Shown here: positions 28,468 to 37,336 of the stretch, piece after piece
How the letters are laid out: every line of letters starts with the position of its first letter
How positions within the stretch are numbered: position 1 is the stretch's first letter
Source: Gallaecimonas kandeliae
GTDB taxonomy: Bacteria; Pseudomonadota; Gammaproteobacteria; Enterobacterales; Gallaecimonadaceae
Assembly: GCF_030450055.1 (NCBI RefSeq)
Contig: NZ_CP118480.1
Location: 2,817,415 to 2,881,414 of the forward strand
Direction of reading: 5' to 3'
DNA length: 64,000 bases
The notes under the pieces: generated by a model
Database searches by the model: none
Told to the model about the DNA's origin: nothing
Seen by the model: only the letters and a program-made list of their open reading frames with translations
Made by a program: the position numbers and the translations under genes

Positions 28468-29502
28468 ATGTCCCAGAGCACCACCAACAGCCGCATCGTG
28501 CTGGCATCCCGCCCCCAGGGCGAACCCACTCCTGACAACTTCCGCCTGGAGCAGGCCCCCATTCCCGAGCCGGCCCAGGGCCAGGTGCTGCTGCGCACCG
28601 TCTTCCTGTCCCTGGACCCCTACATGCGCGGCCGCATGAGTGACGCCCCCTCCTACGCTCCGCCGGTACAGATCGGCGAGCTGATGGTGGGCGGCACCGT
28701 CGGCCGGGTGCTCAGCTCCAAACACCCCGACTACCGCGAAGGGGACTGGGTGCTGTCCTACAGCGGCTGGCAGCAATATGCGTTGAGCGACGGCACCGGT
28801 CTCACCAACCTCGGCCAAACCCCTGCCGCCCCTTCCTACGCCCTTGGCGTACTGGGCATGCCCGGCTTCACCGCCTACATGGGCCTGCTGGACATAGGCC
28901 AGCCCAAGGCCGGTGAAACCCTGGTGGTGGCCGCCGCCACAGGCCCAGTGGGGGCCACCGTCGGCCAAATCGGCAAGCTCAAGGGCTGCCGCGTGGTGGG
29001 TGTCGCCGGCGGCGAGGAGAAATGCCGCTATGCCGTAGAGGAACTGGGCTTTGACGCCTGCCTGGACCACAGGGCACCCGACGTCGCCGAGCAACTGGCC
29101 AAGGCCTGCCCCGCCGGCATCGACGTCTACTTCGAGAACGTCGGCGGCAAGGTCTTCGACGCCGTGCTGCCGCTGCTCAATACCGGCGCCCGGGTCCCTG
29201 TCTGCGGCCTGGTCTCCCAGTACAACGCCACCGAGCTGCCCGCCGGCCCGGACCGGTTGCCGCTGCTGATGGGCACCCTGCTGAAAAAACGCATCCGCAT
29301 GCAGGGCTTCATCATCTTCGACGACTACGGCCACCGCTTCGGCGAGTTCTGGCAGGACATGAGCCGCTGGGTCGGTGACGGCAGCATCAAGTACCGCGAA
29401 GAAATGATCGACGGCCTGGAACAGGCCCCCGCCGCCCTTATCGGCCTGCTCAAGGGCGAGAACTTCGGCAAGCTGGTGATCCGCGTCGGCGCCGACGACT
29501 GA
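28468..29502 (+). CDS. curA: CurA-type NADPH-dependent medium-chain reductase
   Basis: 344 residues against 345 in E. coli CurA. Medium-chain dehydrogenase/reductase without zinc ligands, reducing activated double bonds of enones such as curcumin. Visible features are LSLDPYMRGRMSD, the nucleotide-binding AAATGPVGATVGQIGKL and the C-terminal QGFIIFDDYGHRFGEF. ATG 28468 has AAGGAGA upstream; earlier codons in frame belong to the nemR overlap. It lies behind a NemR-type operator, fitting detoxification of reactive electrophiles. Confidence 0.92.
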   Translation: MSQSTTNSRIVLASRPQGEPTPDNFRLEQAPIPEPAQGQVLLRTVFLSLDPYMRGRMSDAPSYAPPVQIGELMVGGTVGRVLSSKHPDYREGDWVLSYSGWQQYALSDGTGLTNLGQTPAAPSYALGVLGMPGFTAYMGLLDIGQPKAGETLVVAAATGPVGATVGQIGKLKGCRVVGVAGGEEKCRYAVEELGFDACLDHRAPDVAEQLAKACPAGIDVYFENVGGKVFDAVLPLLNTGARVPVCGLVSQYNATELPAGPDRLPLLMGTLLKKRIRMQGFIIFDDYGHRFGEFWQDMSRWVGDGSIKYREEMIDGLEQAPAALIGLLKGENFGKLVIRVGADD

Positions 29503-29517
29503 CAAGAGGAAAACAAG

Positions 29518-30198
29518 ATGAAGATACTGATGGTACTGACCTCCCACGACCAGTTGGGTGACACCGGCGAGAAGACCGGCTTCTGGCTCGAAGAGCTGGC
29601 CGCCCCCTACTATGCCCTCAAGGACGCCGGCGCCCAGCTGACCCTGGCCTCGCCTCTGGGCGGCCAGCCGCCCCTGGATCCCAAGAGCGCCGATCCGGCC
29701 TTCCAGACGGACGCCACCCGCCGCTTCGAGGCCGACAGCGCGGCCCTGGCCACCCTGGCCAGCACCGCCAAGCTGGCCGAGATCCAACTGGACGCCTTCG
29801 ACGCCCTCTTCTACCCCGGTGGCCACGGCCCCCTCTGGGATCTCGCCGAGGACAAGGCCTCCATCGCCCTCATCGAAGGCGCCATCCAGGCCGGCAAACC
29901 GGTGGCCGCCGTCTGCCACGCCCCCGCCATCTTCCGCCATACCAAAGATGCCGACGGTGCTCCCCTGGTCCAAGGCAAGGCCGTTACCGGCTTCAGCAAC
30001 AGCGAGGAAGACGCCGTGGGCCTGACCCAAGTCGTGCCCTTCCTGGTGGAAGAGATGCTCAAGGCCAATGGCGGCCACTACGGCAAAGGTGAGGACTGGG
30101 CTCCCTTCGTCGTCAGCGACGGCCTGCTGGTCACCGGCCAGAACCCCGCCTCCTCCGAGGCCACGGCCCAGGCCCTGCTGGCGCTGCTGGGCAGCTGA
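29518..30198 (+). CDS. DJ-1/PfpI-family protein, glyoxalase III-like
   Basis: 226 residues. Flavodoxin-like DJ-1 fold with nucleophile Cys in the elbow [10 protein letters not shown], oxyanion-region GGHGPLWDL, and the Hsp31-type N-terminal segment [18 protein letters not shown], which supplies a conserved Glu. This subgroup includes cofactor-free glyoxalases and protein deglycases acting on methylglyoxal. It follows curA after 15 bases, inside the NemR unit, so a role in carbonyl stress fits. Confidence 0.88.
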   Translation: MKILMVLTSHDQLGDTGEKTGFWLEELAAPYYALKDAGAQLTLASPLGGQPPLDPKSADPAFQTDATRRFEADSAALATLASTAKLAEIQLDAFDALFYPGGHGPLWDLAEDKASIALIEGAIQAGKPVAAVCHAPAIFRHTKDADGAPLVQGKAVTGFSNSEEDAVGLTQVVPFLVEEMLKANGGHYGKGEDWAPFVVSDGLLVTGQNPASSEATAQALLALLGS

Positions 30199-30202
30199 GA
30201 AC

Positions 30203-30225
30203 AAGGCTCCTGCGGGAGCCTTTTT
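30203..30225 (+). terminator. Terminator after the NemR unit
   Basis: AAGGCTCC, TGCG loop, GGAGCCTT plus T-run. Confidence 0.85.
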
Positions 30226-30322
30226 CATGCTTGCCGCACCAGGCGCTCCCCTTGGCGCAGCCGCTACCCGCAAGCCAGAGCTGGACTATAAGATCTGGGG
30301 CAGACAATCGAAGGAGCCAGCT

Positions 30323-31363
30323 ATGGAGCAGGATCTGCTGAAGGCATTGGGCATGCGCCACCCCGTCATCCAGGCCCCCATGGCCGGGGTCTCGACACCA
30401 CAGATGGCGGCGGCCGTCTCGGGCGCCGGCGGCCTGGGCTCCCTGGCCCTGGGCGCCAGCAGCATCGACCAGGCCAGGGCCCTTATCGAACAGACCCGCG
30501 CCCTCACCGACAGGCCGGTCAATTTCAACCTCTTCTGCCACCAGGTCCCCCAGCGCAACCCGGCCCTGGAAGCCAACTGGCTGGCCACCCTGGCCCCGCT
30601 CTTTGGCGAGCTCAATGCCGAGGCACCCGAAGCCCTCAAGGAACCCTACCCCAGCTTCCTGGCCGACCCCGGCATGCTGGACCTGCTGCTGTCGGTACGT
30701 CCCAAGGTCGTCAGCTTCCATTTCGGGCTGCCCTCCGCCGGGGCCATCCAGGCCTTCAAGGCCAGCGGGACCTTGCTGCTGGCCAGCGTCACCTCCCTGG
30801 CCGAGGCCGAGCAGGCCCAGGCGGCCGGCATCGACGCCCTGGTGGCCCAAGGCATTGAGGCGGGCGGCCATCGAGGCGTCTTCGACCCGGCCAAGGACAA
30901 CGGCCTCGGCACCCTGGCCCTGGTGCGGCTCTTGGCAGCCAGGAGCCCGCTGCCCATCATCGCCGCCGGCGGCATCATGGACGGCGCCGGGATCCGGGCC
31001 GCCCTCAACCTGGGGGCTTGCGCCGCCCAGCTCGGTACCGCCTTTATCCTCTGCCCCGAGTCCGCCGCCAACGACAGCTACCGCGCTGCATTGCAAAGCG
31101 GGCGCGCCCACCACACTGCCTTTACCAGCGCCATCTCAGGCCGCCCCGCCCGGGGCCTGCCCAACCGCTTCTGGAAGTTGGCCGGCAAGGTGCCGGACTA
31201 CCCCGTCGCCTACCACGCCGGCAAGGCCCTGGTAGCGGCCGCCCAGGCCGCAGGCAACCCCGATTTTGCCGTACAGTGGGCCGGCCAGGGCGCCCCCCTG
31301 GCCCGCGCCCTGCCCGCCGCCAAGCTGGTCAAAACCCTGGCCGCCGAACTGGGCGCGCTATAA
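30323..31363 (+). CDS. Nitronate monooxygenase-like flavoprotein
   Basis: 346 residues, FMN TIM barrel of the NMO/2-nitropropane dioxygenase family, which oxidises alkyl nitronates such as propionate-3-nitronate. Motifs are [15 protein letters not shown] at the N-terminus, [12 protein letters not shown] with the catalytic His region, and [17 protein letters not shown] with QLGTAFILC for phosphate binding. The ATG has AAGGAG six bases upstream; upstream codons overlap the DJ-1 gene. It has its own terminator. Confidence 0.88.
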   Translation: MEQDLLKALGMRHPVIQAPMAGVSTPQMAAAVSGAGGLGSLALGASSIDQARALIEQTRALTDRPVNFNLFCHQVPQRNPALEANWLATLAPLFGELNAEAPEALKEPYPSFLADPGMLDLLLSVRPKVVSFHFGLPSAGAIQAFKASGTLLLASVTSLAEAEQAQAAGIDALVAQGIEAGGHRGVFDPAKDNGLGTLALVRLLAARSPLPIIAAGGIMDGAGIRAALNLGACAAQLGTAFILCPESAANDSYRAALQSGRAHHTAFTSAISGRPARGLPNRFWKLAGKVPDYPVAYHAGKALVAAAQAAGNPDFAVQWAGQGAPLARALPAAKLVKTLAAELGAL

Positions 31364-31375
31364 CGGCGCAGCCCA

Positions 31376-31405
31376 TGAAAAAAGCCGCCTAAGGCGGCTT
31401 TTTTC
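31376..31405. terminator. Bidirectional terminator between convergent genes
   Basis: AAAAAAGCCGCCT AA GGCGGCTTTTTT, symmetrical with A- and T-runs. Confidence 0.92.
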
Positions 31406-31428
31406 ATGCTTTAGCGGGCCAGGCTCCT

Positions 31429-32385
31429 CTATGCCTGCTCGCCGGCCGCGGCCAGGGCCGGCTTCCAGGGTTTGAAGTGCAGCAGGTAGCGAAGGGCCAC
31501 GTAGCCCACCACCAGGGTGGCCACCGCCAGCTCAAGCCCGGCCAGGCCGCGCAGTTGCAGGGCCACCGGCCCCTGGCCCCAATGGCCGAACAGGGCGCTG
31601 CATTTGAACAGCGCCGTGGCTCCGATCACCATGGGGAAGGTGAAGGCGGCGTAGCCGGGGCTGAAGGGCAACCGCAGCAGCCGAAAGAAGGCCAGGTAGA
31701 TGAAGGACGTCATCAGCACCGCTATGCCCAGCAGCAAGGCCACCAGCAGCGGCGAAGGCTCGGCCACCAGGGTCAGGTAACCGGCCAGGGACAGGCTGGC
31801 CGGCGCCGCCATGATGGCCAGGGTCGGCAGGGCCGCCTGGGGCACCGCCTCGGCAAATACCAGCCGGTACAGCATCAGCGGCAGCATCAGGCCGTAGCAG
31901 AGGATGCCGAACCAGAGCAGCGCTGTGGCCAGGGGAGCCAGGGCGCCGCCCGGGCTGGCCACGGCCGCCACTATGATCCCCACCGGCGGCACGAACCAGC
32001 TGGGCACCATGTGATGCAGCCTGAAATCCTTGAGCCTGTGCCAGGCGAAGCTGGCCAGGAAGAGAAGGTGCAGCGCCACCGCCAGCAACCAGAGCCCAGG
32101 GCTGGTCCAGGCCTTGGACAGCACCATGGTCGCCATGGCGAAGGTGGGCACCACCGAGCCCACCACGGGGTGGGCCAGATCCTGCCAGAGCAGCCAGGGG
32201 TGGAGCAGGAACTTGGCGGCCAGCACCAGCAGCAGCACGGCGGCGACGGCGGCCCCCAGGGCCTGGGCGTGGCCCCCCAGGGGGGCGGCGCTCTCCCAGG
32301 ACCAGCCGAGGCTGGCGATGCCGAGGGCCAGGCCGGCCATGGGAGTGGGGGCGGCGGCGAGGCGTTGGCGGCTGAAGGCGAACAT
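31429..32385 (-). CDS. TehA/SLAC1-like TDT-family membrane channel or transporter
   Basis: 318 residues with ten hydrophobic helices, as in the tellurite-resistance/dicarboxylate transporter fold. Matching segments are FAMATMVLSKAW, FRLHHMVPSWFVPPVGIIVA and SPGYAAFTFPMVIGATALFK. I chose ATG 32385 (MFAFSRQRLAAAPTPMAG); the frame also has ATGs at 32421 and 32418. Substrate is unknown. It diverges from a LysR gene across an operator-rich gap, so the LysR protein is its likely regulator. Confidence 0.83.
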   Translation of the reverse strand: MFAFSRQRLAAAPTPMAGLALGIASLGWSWESAAPLGGHAQALGAAVAAVLLLVLAAKFLLHPWLLWQDLAHPVVGSVVPTFAMATMVLSKAWTSPGLWLLAVALHLLFLASFAWHRLKDFRLHHMVPSWFVPPVGIIVAAVASPGGALAPLATALLWFGILCYGLMLPLMLYRLVFAEAVPQAALPTLAIMAAPASLSLAGYLTLVAEPSPLLVALLLGIAVLMTSFIYLAFFRLLRLPFSPGYAAFTFPMVIGATALFKCSALFGHWGQGPVALQLRGLAGLELAVATLVVGYVALRYLLHFKPWKPALAAAGEQA

Positions 32386-32446
32386 GGTGGCGGTCCGGTA
32401 CAGGGAAGATGGCGCCATCATAGGCAGCGGCCGTCATCTATGATAT

Positions 32447-32472
32447 CTAAACGTTTTAAACTAAACGTTTAG
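32447..32472. promoter_or_regulatory. Repeated AT-rich LysR operator
   Basis: CTAAACGTTTT (32447-32457) and CTAAACGTTTAG (32461-32472): two palindromic AAACGTTT cores with 14-base period, in the divergent gap just before the LysR start. Strikingly AT-rich against its surroundings. Confidence 0.65.
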
Positions 32473-32486
32473 AAATAAAGAACACC

Positions 32487-33371
32487 ATGATCAGTCTCAA
32501 GCAGTTGGCCGTCTTCGCCAGCATCGCCCGCCACGGCGGCCTGGGCCCGGCGGCAGAAGAGCTCTTCCTCAGCAAGGGCGCCGTTTCCCAGGCCCTGGCC
32601 GAACTGGAGCGCCAACTGGGCAGCCCCCTCTTCGACCGGGTCCACCCCAGGCTCCAGCTCAACGACCAGGGCCGCCAACTCCAGCCCCTGGCCGAGGAGC
32701 TGCTGGACAGGGTGCAGGACATCCAGGCCCTGTTCCAGGACGACGCCGCTCCCCAGGGGCTGCTGCGCCTCGGCGCCAGCCAGACCATAGGCAACTACCT
32801 GCTCCCTGCCCTGCTGGCCAAGATGCCCGCGGCGACGGCCCAGGTGCGGATCACCAACACCCACAACCTCTGCGCCATGCTGGCCCACTTCGAGCTGGAT
32901 CTGGCCCTGGTGGAAGGGGAAGTACACCACCCTGCGCTGCTGACGAAGGACTGGCTGGAGGACGAGATGCTGGTGCTGGCAAGGCCCGGCCACCCCCTGG
33001 CCGGCCAGTCGCGGCTGCCGCTCGAGGCCCTGGCCGGCCAGCCCTGGGTGCTGCGCGAAGTCCAGTCCGGCAGCCGCGAGCAGTTCGACCGGGAGCTGGC
33101 CCCCAGGGTGGCGCCGGCCCAGGTGCTGGAGCTCAACACCCTGGAGGCGGTGATGGGGGCCGTGGAACAGGGCCTGGGGCTGACCCTGGTGTCAAAACTG
33201 GCGGCCGCGCCCCGGCTGCAAAGCGGCCAACTGGTGCAGCTCGGGCTGGCAGCGCGCTTCCCGAGGACATTGCGCCTGGCCTGGCACCGCCAGAAGTACC
33301 ACTCGACGCTGCTACGCCGCTTCGTCGACTTTTGCCTGGATCAAAGCCCGCCCGCCAAGGCTGGGCAATAA
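32487..33371 (+). CDS. LysR-family transcriptional regulator
   Basis: 294 residues. N-terminal winged helix-turn-helix LKQLAVFASIARHGGLGPAA then LSKGAVSQALAELERQLGSP, followed by a two-lobe effector domain (LLRLGASQTIGNYLLPALLA). It is divergent from the TehA-like gene, with a repeated palindrome between them, the usual layout for LysR control of a neighbour. The effector is unknown. The next gene downstream starts 47 bases after the stop. Confidence 0.9.
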   Translation: MISLKQLAVFASIARHGGLGPAAEELFLSKGAVSQALAELERQLGSPLFDRVHPRLQLNDQGRQLQPLAEELLDRVQDIQALFQDDAAPQGLLRLGASQTIGNYLLPALLAKMPAATAQVRITNTHNLCAMLAHFELDLALVEGEVHHPALLTKDWLEDEMLVLARPGHPLAGQSRLPLEALAGQPWVLREVQSGSREQFDRELAPRVAPAQVLELNTLEAVMGAVEQGLGLTLVSKLAAAPRLQSGQLVQLGLAARFPRTLRLAWHRQKYHSTLLRRFVDFCLDQSPPAKAGQ

Positions 33372-33417
33372 TGGCCGCAGCGCTTAACCTCTAGCTAGTA
33401 CCGCTTTGGAGTTTTCC

Positions 33418-34281
33418 ATGAGACCCGACGTTACGCCCTTCTTCGACGAGGCCACCAACAGCTACAGCTACCTGGTGCGGGACCCGGCCAGCCACGCCGC
33501 CGCCATCATAGATCCCGTGCTCAATTTCGACCCGGCCGCCGCCCGCATCAGCCATGAAGGGGCCGACGCCATAGCCGAAATGGTGGAGGCCAAGGGCCTG
33601 GAGGTTCAGTACCTGCTGGAGACCCATGTCCATGCCGACCACCTCACCGCCAGCGCCTACCTGCAGGCCCGCCTCGGCGGCCATATCGGCATCGGCGATC
33701 AGGTGCCCGTGGTGCAGCGCCAGTTCGCCCACCTCTTCAACCTGGGGCCTGATGTACCCCTGGACGGCAGCCAGTTCGACTGCCTCTTCCACGACGGCGA
33801 GCGCTTCGCCCTCGGCAGCTTGGAAGTCAAGGTGCTGCACAGCCCCGGCCATACCCCGGCCTGCGCCTGCTACCTCATCGGCGACGCCCTCTTCGTCGGC
33901 GACACCCTCTTCATGCCCGACTACGGCACGGCCCGCTGCGACTTCCCAGGCGGCGACGCCGCCACCCTCTATGATTCCATCCACAGGCTCTACGCCCTGC
34001 CGGGCCAGACCCGCATCTTCCTCTGCCACGACTACAAGGCGCCGGGCCGCGACCACTTCGACTGCCGCACCAGCATAGAGGACCAGCGCCAGCACAACGT
34101 CCATATCCACCAGGGCGTGGACAAGGCCGCCTTCGTCGGCATGCGCGAGGCCCGTGACCAGACATTGGCCGTGCCCAGGCTGCTGCTGCCGGCCGTGCAG
34201 TTCAACCTCAACGCCGGCCACCTGCCCGCCGCCGAGGCCAACGGCGTCCATTACCTCAAGCTGCCCCTGGACCAGCTCTGA
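33418..34281 (+). CDS. Metallo-beta-lactamase-fold hydrolase, Blh/persulfide dioxygenase-like
   Basis: 287 residues. Zinc/iron site HVHADH gives H70, H72, D74 and H75, with further ligands in HSPGHTPACAC, VGDTLFMPDYG and LCHDYKAPGRD. The pattern fits the ETHE1-like branch (single iron, sulfur oxidation), including Blh proteins of bacterial sulfide operons. ATG 33418 follows GGAG; a TTG at 33406 would add four residues. It may share transcription with the LysR gene upstream, but no sulfur genes lie nearby. Confidence 0.85.
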   Translation: MRPDVTPFFDEATNSYSYLVRDPASHAAAIIDPVLNFDPAAARISHEGADAIAEMVEAKGLEVQYLLETHVHADHLTASAYLQARLGGHIGIGDQVPVVQRQFAHLFNLGPDVPLDGSQFDCLFHDGERFALGSLEVKVLHSPGHTPACACYLIGDALFVGDTLFMPDYGTARCDFPGGDAATLYDSIHRLYALPGQTRIFLCHDYKAPGRDHFDCRTSIEDQRQHNVHIHQGVDKAAFVGMREARDQTLAVPRLLLPAVQFNLNAGHLPAAEANGVHYLKLPLDQL

Positions 34282-34387
34282 TTGTTACAGCGGTTTTCGC
34301 CACTGTCCGCTTCCCATGAGGCGCGAGGCGCAGTAGCATGGCCGCCGCGTACCCCAGGCTCCTGGCCGGGAGTGCGCGTTCAATCAA

Positions 34388-34530
34388 CTTATTCTCAGGG
34401 CGGGGCGAAATTCCCCACCGGCGGTAGGCTGCCACGGCAGCGAGCCCGCGAGCGCCCGGCCATGCCGGGGTCAGCAGATCTGGTCCAAGTCCAGAGCCGA
34501 CGGTCATAGTCCGGATGAAAGAGGATAAGG
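34388..34530 (+). ncRNA. FMN riboswitch (RFN element) controlling ribB
   Basis: All conserved blocks of the RFN element are present in order: TTCTCAGGGCGGGGCGAAAT, CCCCACCGGCGGTA, AGCCCGCGAGCG, GGTCAGCAGATCTGGT, CCAGAGCCGACGGT, ATAGTCCGGATGAAAGAGGA. Downstream (34531-34600) are GC hairpins (ACTGG/CCAGT, GCGGCC/GGCCGC) but no T-run, suggesting control of translation rather than termination. The 34282-34387 stretch before it holds the promoter area. Confidence 0.97.
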
Positions 34531-34614
34531 GTACTGGCCCCGCCAGTGCCTTGCTGCGGCCTGGCCGCGGCCTTCCTGTGCCCTGATTCTGGTAGCCTTA
34601 GGAGCTTGAGTACC

Positions 34615-35283
34615 ATGAGTCAGACCAATCAACAGCCTTCCCTGCTGGCCCAGTTCGGCACCCCCTTGGAGCGTGTCGAGGCGGCCCTCGAGGCCCTGCG
34701 CCAGGGCCAGGGGGTACTGGTGGTGGACGATGAGGACCGCGAAAACGAAGGGGACCTCATCTACAGCGCCCAGCACCTTACCGACGCCCAGATGGCCCTG
34801 ATGATCCGTGAATGCAGCGGCATCGTCTGCCTCTGCCTGACCGACCAGCAGGCCGCCCAGCTGGAGCTGCCGCCCATGGTGGCCGCCAACAACAGCAAGA
34901 ACCAGACCGCCTTCACCGTCTCCATCGAGGCCAAGGAAGGGGTCACCACGGGCGTCTCCGCCGCCGACAGGGTCACCACCATCAAGACCGCCACGGCCCC
35001 CGGCGCCAAGCCCGAGCACCTGGCCCGCCCCGGCCACGTCTTCCCGCTGCGCGCCAAGAGCGGCGGCGTGCTGGAGCGCCGCGGCCACACAGAAGGCACT
35101 GTCGACCTGATGCGCCTGGCCGGCCTCGAGCCCTTTGGCGTGCTCTGCGAGCTCACCAACGAGGACGGCACCATGGCCCGGCTGCCACAAATCATCGCCT
35201 TCGGCCACAAGCACGGCATGCCGGTGCTGAGCATCGAAGACTTGGTCCAGTACCGCCTGGCTGCCCAGAAGCAGGCCAGCTGA
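34615..35283 (+). CDS. ribB: 3,4-dihydroxy-2-butanone-4-phosphate synthase RibB
   Basis: 222 residues, stand-alone RibB as in E. coli, without a fused GTP cyclohydrolase domain. It makes the four-carbon unit of riboflavin from ribulose 5-phosphate. Active-site motifs are [13 protein letters not shown], the phosphate/metal region [11 protein letters not shown] and [14 protein letters not shown] 34615 matches the family start; AGGAG lies ten bases upstream. An FMN riboswitch precedes it and a terminator follows. Confidence 0.97.
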   Translation: MSQTNQQPSLLAQFGTPLERVEAALEALRQGQGVLVVDDEDRENEGDLIYSAQHLTDAQMALMIRECSGIVCLCLTDQQAAQLELPPMVAANNSKNQTAFTVSIEAKEGVTTGVSAADRVTTIKTATAPGAKPEHLARPGHVFPLRAKSGGVLERRGHTEGTVDLMRLAGLEPFGVLCELTNEDGTMARLPQIIAFGHKHGMPVLSIEDLVQYRLAAQKQAS

Positions 35284-35302
35284 GCCCCGCTTTATCGCCA
35301 AG

Positions 35303-35330
35303 AAGCGGGCCCAGGCCCGCTTTTTTTTTA
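35303..35330 (+). terminator. Terminator after ribB
   Basis: AAGCGGGC/GCCCGCTT with nine T. Confidence 0.93.
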
Positions 35331-35391
35331 CGCCAGGGCCCGCTGCGGTTACAATCCGGGGGTTTCCAATTAGTCAATGGATGAAGTTCCC

Positions 35392-36114
35392 ATGGGACGA
35401 GCGTTTAACAACCGTAAAGAATCCATGGCCAAAACGGCCGCAACCAAGACCAAGATCTATTCCAAGTACGGCCGCAACATCTATGTCTGCGCCAAGCAGG
35501 GCGGCGGCGACCCCTCGGGCAACCTGGCCCTGCGCAGCCTGATCGACCGTGCCAAGAAAGACCAGGTCCCCACCCACGTCATCGAGAAGGCCATCGACAA
35601 GGCCAGCGGTGCCGGCGGTGAAGACTTCCAGCCCGCCCTCTACGAAGGCATTGGCCCCGGCGGCGCTCTGGTGCTGATCAGCGCCCTGACCGACAACCCC
35701 AACCGCACCTTCGGCGAGATCCGCGGCGTCTTCTCCCGCTGCAAGGCCAAGCTGGGCAGCCAGGGTTCCGTCTCCCACATGTTCGACCACCGCGCCATGT
35801 TCGTCTTCCCCGGCGACGACGAAGAGCCGGCCCTGGAAGCCCTGATGGAAGCGGACGTGGACGTCTCCGACATCGAGAGCGAAGAAGGCATGATCACGGT
35901 GCTGGTGCCGCCCACCGAGTTCTTCAAGACCAAGACGGCCCTGCAGGAGATGAACCCGGAGATCAACTTCGAGATGGAAGAGATCACCTACCTGCCCCAC
36001 GCCGAGCACAACCTGGCCGGCGAAGACGCCGAGCAGTTCGAGCGCTTCGCCGCCATGCTCAACGACTTGGAAGACGTCCAGGAGATCTACCACAACGGCA
36101 GCTTCGAAGGCTGA
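35392..36114 (+). CDS. YebC/YeeN-family protein (TACO1 type)
   Basis: 240 residues. The opening [20 protein letters not shown], then [11 protein letters not shown] and [15 protein letters not shown], mark the YebC/TACO1 family, known in different members as transcription regulators or as translation factors that relieve polyproline stalling. The acidic C-terminal half ends [11 protein letters not shown], also typical. I chose ATG 35392 over one 15 bases earlier on family alignment. It resembles the YeeN branch more than YebC proper. Confidence 0.88.
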   Translation: MGRAFNNRKESMAKTAATKTKIYSKYGRNIYVCAKQGGGDPSGNLALRSLIDRAKKDQVPTHVIEKAIDKASGAGGEDFQPALYEGIGPGGALVLISALTDNPNRTFGEIRGVFSRCKAKLGSQGSVSHMFDHRAMFVFPGDDEEPALEALMEADVDVSDIESEEGMITVLVPPTEFFKTKTALQEMNPEINFEMEEITYLPHAEHNLAGEDAEQFERFAAMLNDLEDVQEIYHNGSFEG

Positions 36115-36128
36115 TCGCCACAGGTAGC

Positions 36129-36156
36129 AAAAACGGAGCCTCGGCTCCGTTTTTTT
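36129..36156 (+). terminator. Terminator after the YebC-family gene
   Basis: ACGGAGCC TC GGCTCCGT followed by seven T. Confidence 0.92.
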
Positions 36157-36287
36157 ATGCCCCAAATACGCCCCCACCTTGCCGCCCAGCCCCACTACAC
36201 TTTGAAGGCCCCATGACACACACCAGGCTGCCGCCCGGCAGACAAGGATGTGGCCGCCACCGGCAGCGCCAACCCGAGGTGGTTACC

Positions 36288-36593
36288 ATGAAAATGCTCG
36301 TGCAAGTCCAGATGCCCGTAGAGCCCTTCAACCAGTTGGTGCGCGACGGCAGCGCCGGCAGCACCCTGGCCGCCATGCTGGAATCCATCAGGCCCGAGTC
36401 GGCCTATTTCTTCGCGCCCGAGGGGTGCCGTGGCTGCATCCTCGTCGTCGATATCCAGGATCCGGCCCAGATCCCGTCCATCGCCGAGCCCTTCTTCCTG
36501 AAGTTGGGTGCCCAGTGCTTTTTCCATCCGGTGATGAGTCCTGATGACCTGGCTCGCGCCGGCTTGGAGGATCTGGGTCGCAAGTGGCGTTGA
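36288..36593 (+). CDS. Small conserved hypothetical protein
   Basis: 101 residues, compact alpha/beta, no signal peptide. Segments MKMLVQVQMPVEPFNQLVRD, IPSIAEPFFLKLGAQCFF and MSPDDLARAGLEDLGRKW recall a small family found in Shewanella and relatives and often mislabelled pantothenate synthetase; the sequence has none of the PanC motifs. GAGGTGG precedes ATG 36288. Last core-like gene before the accessory stretch. Confidence 0.75.
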   Translation: MKMLVQVQMPVEPFNQLVRDGSAGSTLAAMLESIRPESAYFFAPEGCRGCILVVDIQDPAQIPSIAEPFFLKLGAQCFFHPVMSPDDLARAGLEDLGRKWR

Positions 36594-37336
36594 GGTTTTG
36601 CGGTTTGCCCTCGCGGCGGTTTGGCGGTTGAAGAATTTGCCTTACCGGCGGTGAGGGGGGGGCCAGGTTCGGGATTGCTTTTTCGGCCTGGCCGCCGCTT
36701 TACGGCTTGGGATCAGTGGCTTATGGTAGGGGTGGTTGAGTTTTAGGCAGTGCCATGCTGGCGGCCTAGCCAGCCGTAAGTTGGCACGATTAAGGAAGAT
36801 TACAAGGACAGTGAGGGAGTGGAGGCCCGTCATCTCAAGGGCGGTAGCGTGTCTTGAATGTGCCTGCGGCACGGCTTTTTGTTCGCGGGGGGCGCCCCGC
36901 TGGCGCGGTACTTTTGCGGCAAAAGTACCCAAAACCCGGCCCCACGCTTCGCTTGTTCTTCGCCTCTGGTCGCTTGCCGCTGACCGCTGCGTACGCGGGT
37001 CCAACCACGTATTCCGCTCGCTCGGCGTCCTGGTTACTCGGACCTTCCTGGTCCTCGCCCTAACGGGCCATCGTCGCAGGCTCCGATGTTCAAATTTGCT
37101 CCCGGCAAATTTGTCACGCCAGCTCACGCTCCCGGCGGCTCAGCGCTCCACTAAAAGGGGCCCCAAGAGCCCTGCTCCAGCAAGCAAGGGGATCAGCGAG
37201 TTGTCAGTTTGATACTGGCTGGTCTAATGAGTAAAAGCGACCGCGGTCGCTAATAAAAATGTTATGCCGATGGCTAGAGCGTCCTTTCAACGATAAACGT
37301 TCGGTATATTTTTAAACAGTAAAAGGAGAGCAAGCT
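36594..37336. other. 743-bp non-coding block, probable dispersed repeat element
   Basis: No convincing gene. Contents: perfect inverted repeat GGTACTTTTG CGG CAAAAGTACC (36907-36929), hairpin GTGCCTGCGGCAC (36860 region), paired CAAATTTG copies (37091-37098, 37106-37113), and open but unprotein-like frames on both strands from about 36640 to 37210. Composition turns AT-rich after 37210. The architecture looks like the intergenic repeats scattered in some gammaproteobacterial genomes. Confidence 0.55.
36907..36929. repeat. Perfect inverted repeat in the non-coding block
   Basis: Ten-base arms GGTACTTTTG and CAAAAGTACC around CGG. Confidence 0.85.

Noticed and set aside
36288..36593. Pantothenate synthetase
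   Set aside because: Homologues carry that label, but the protein is about a third of PanC length and has no PanC motifs.
36736..37212. 158-codon frame (and the opposite 161-codon frame) in the non-coding block
   Set aside because: Arg/Ser/Cys-rich, no ribosome site, overlaps the palindromes; more likely repeat DNA than a gene.
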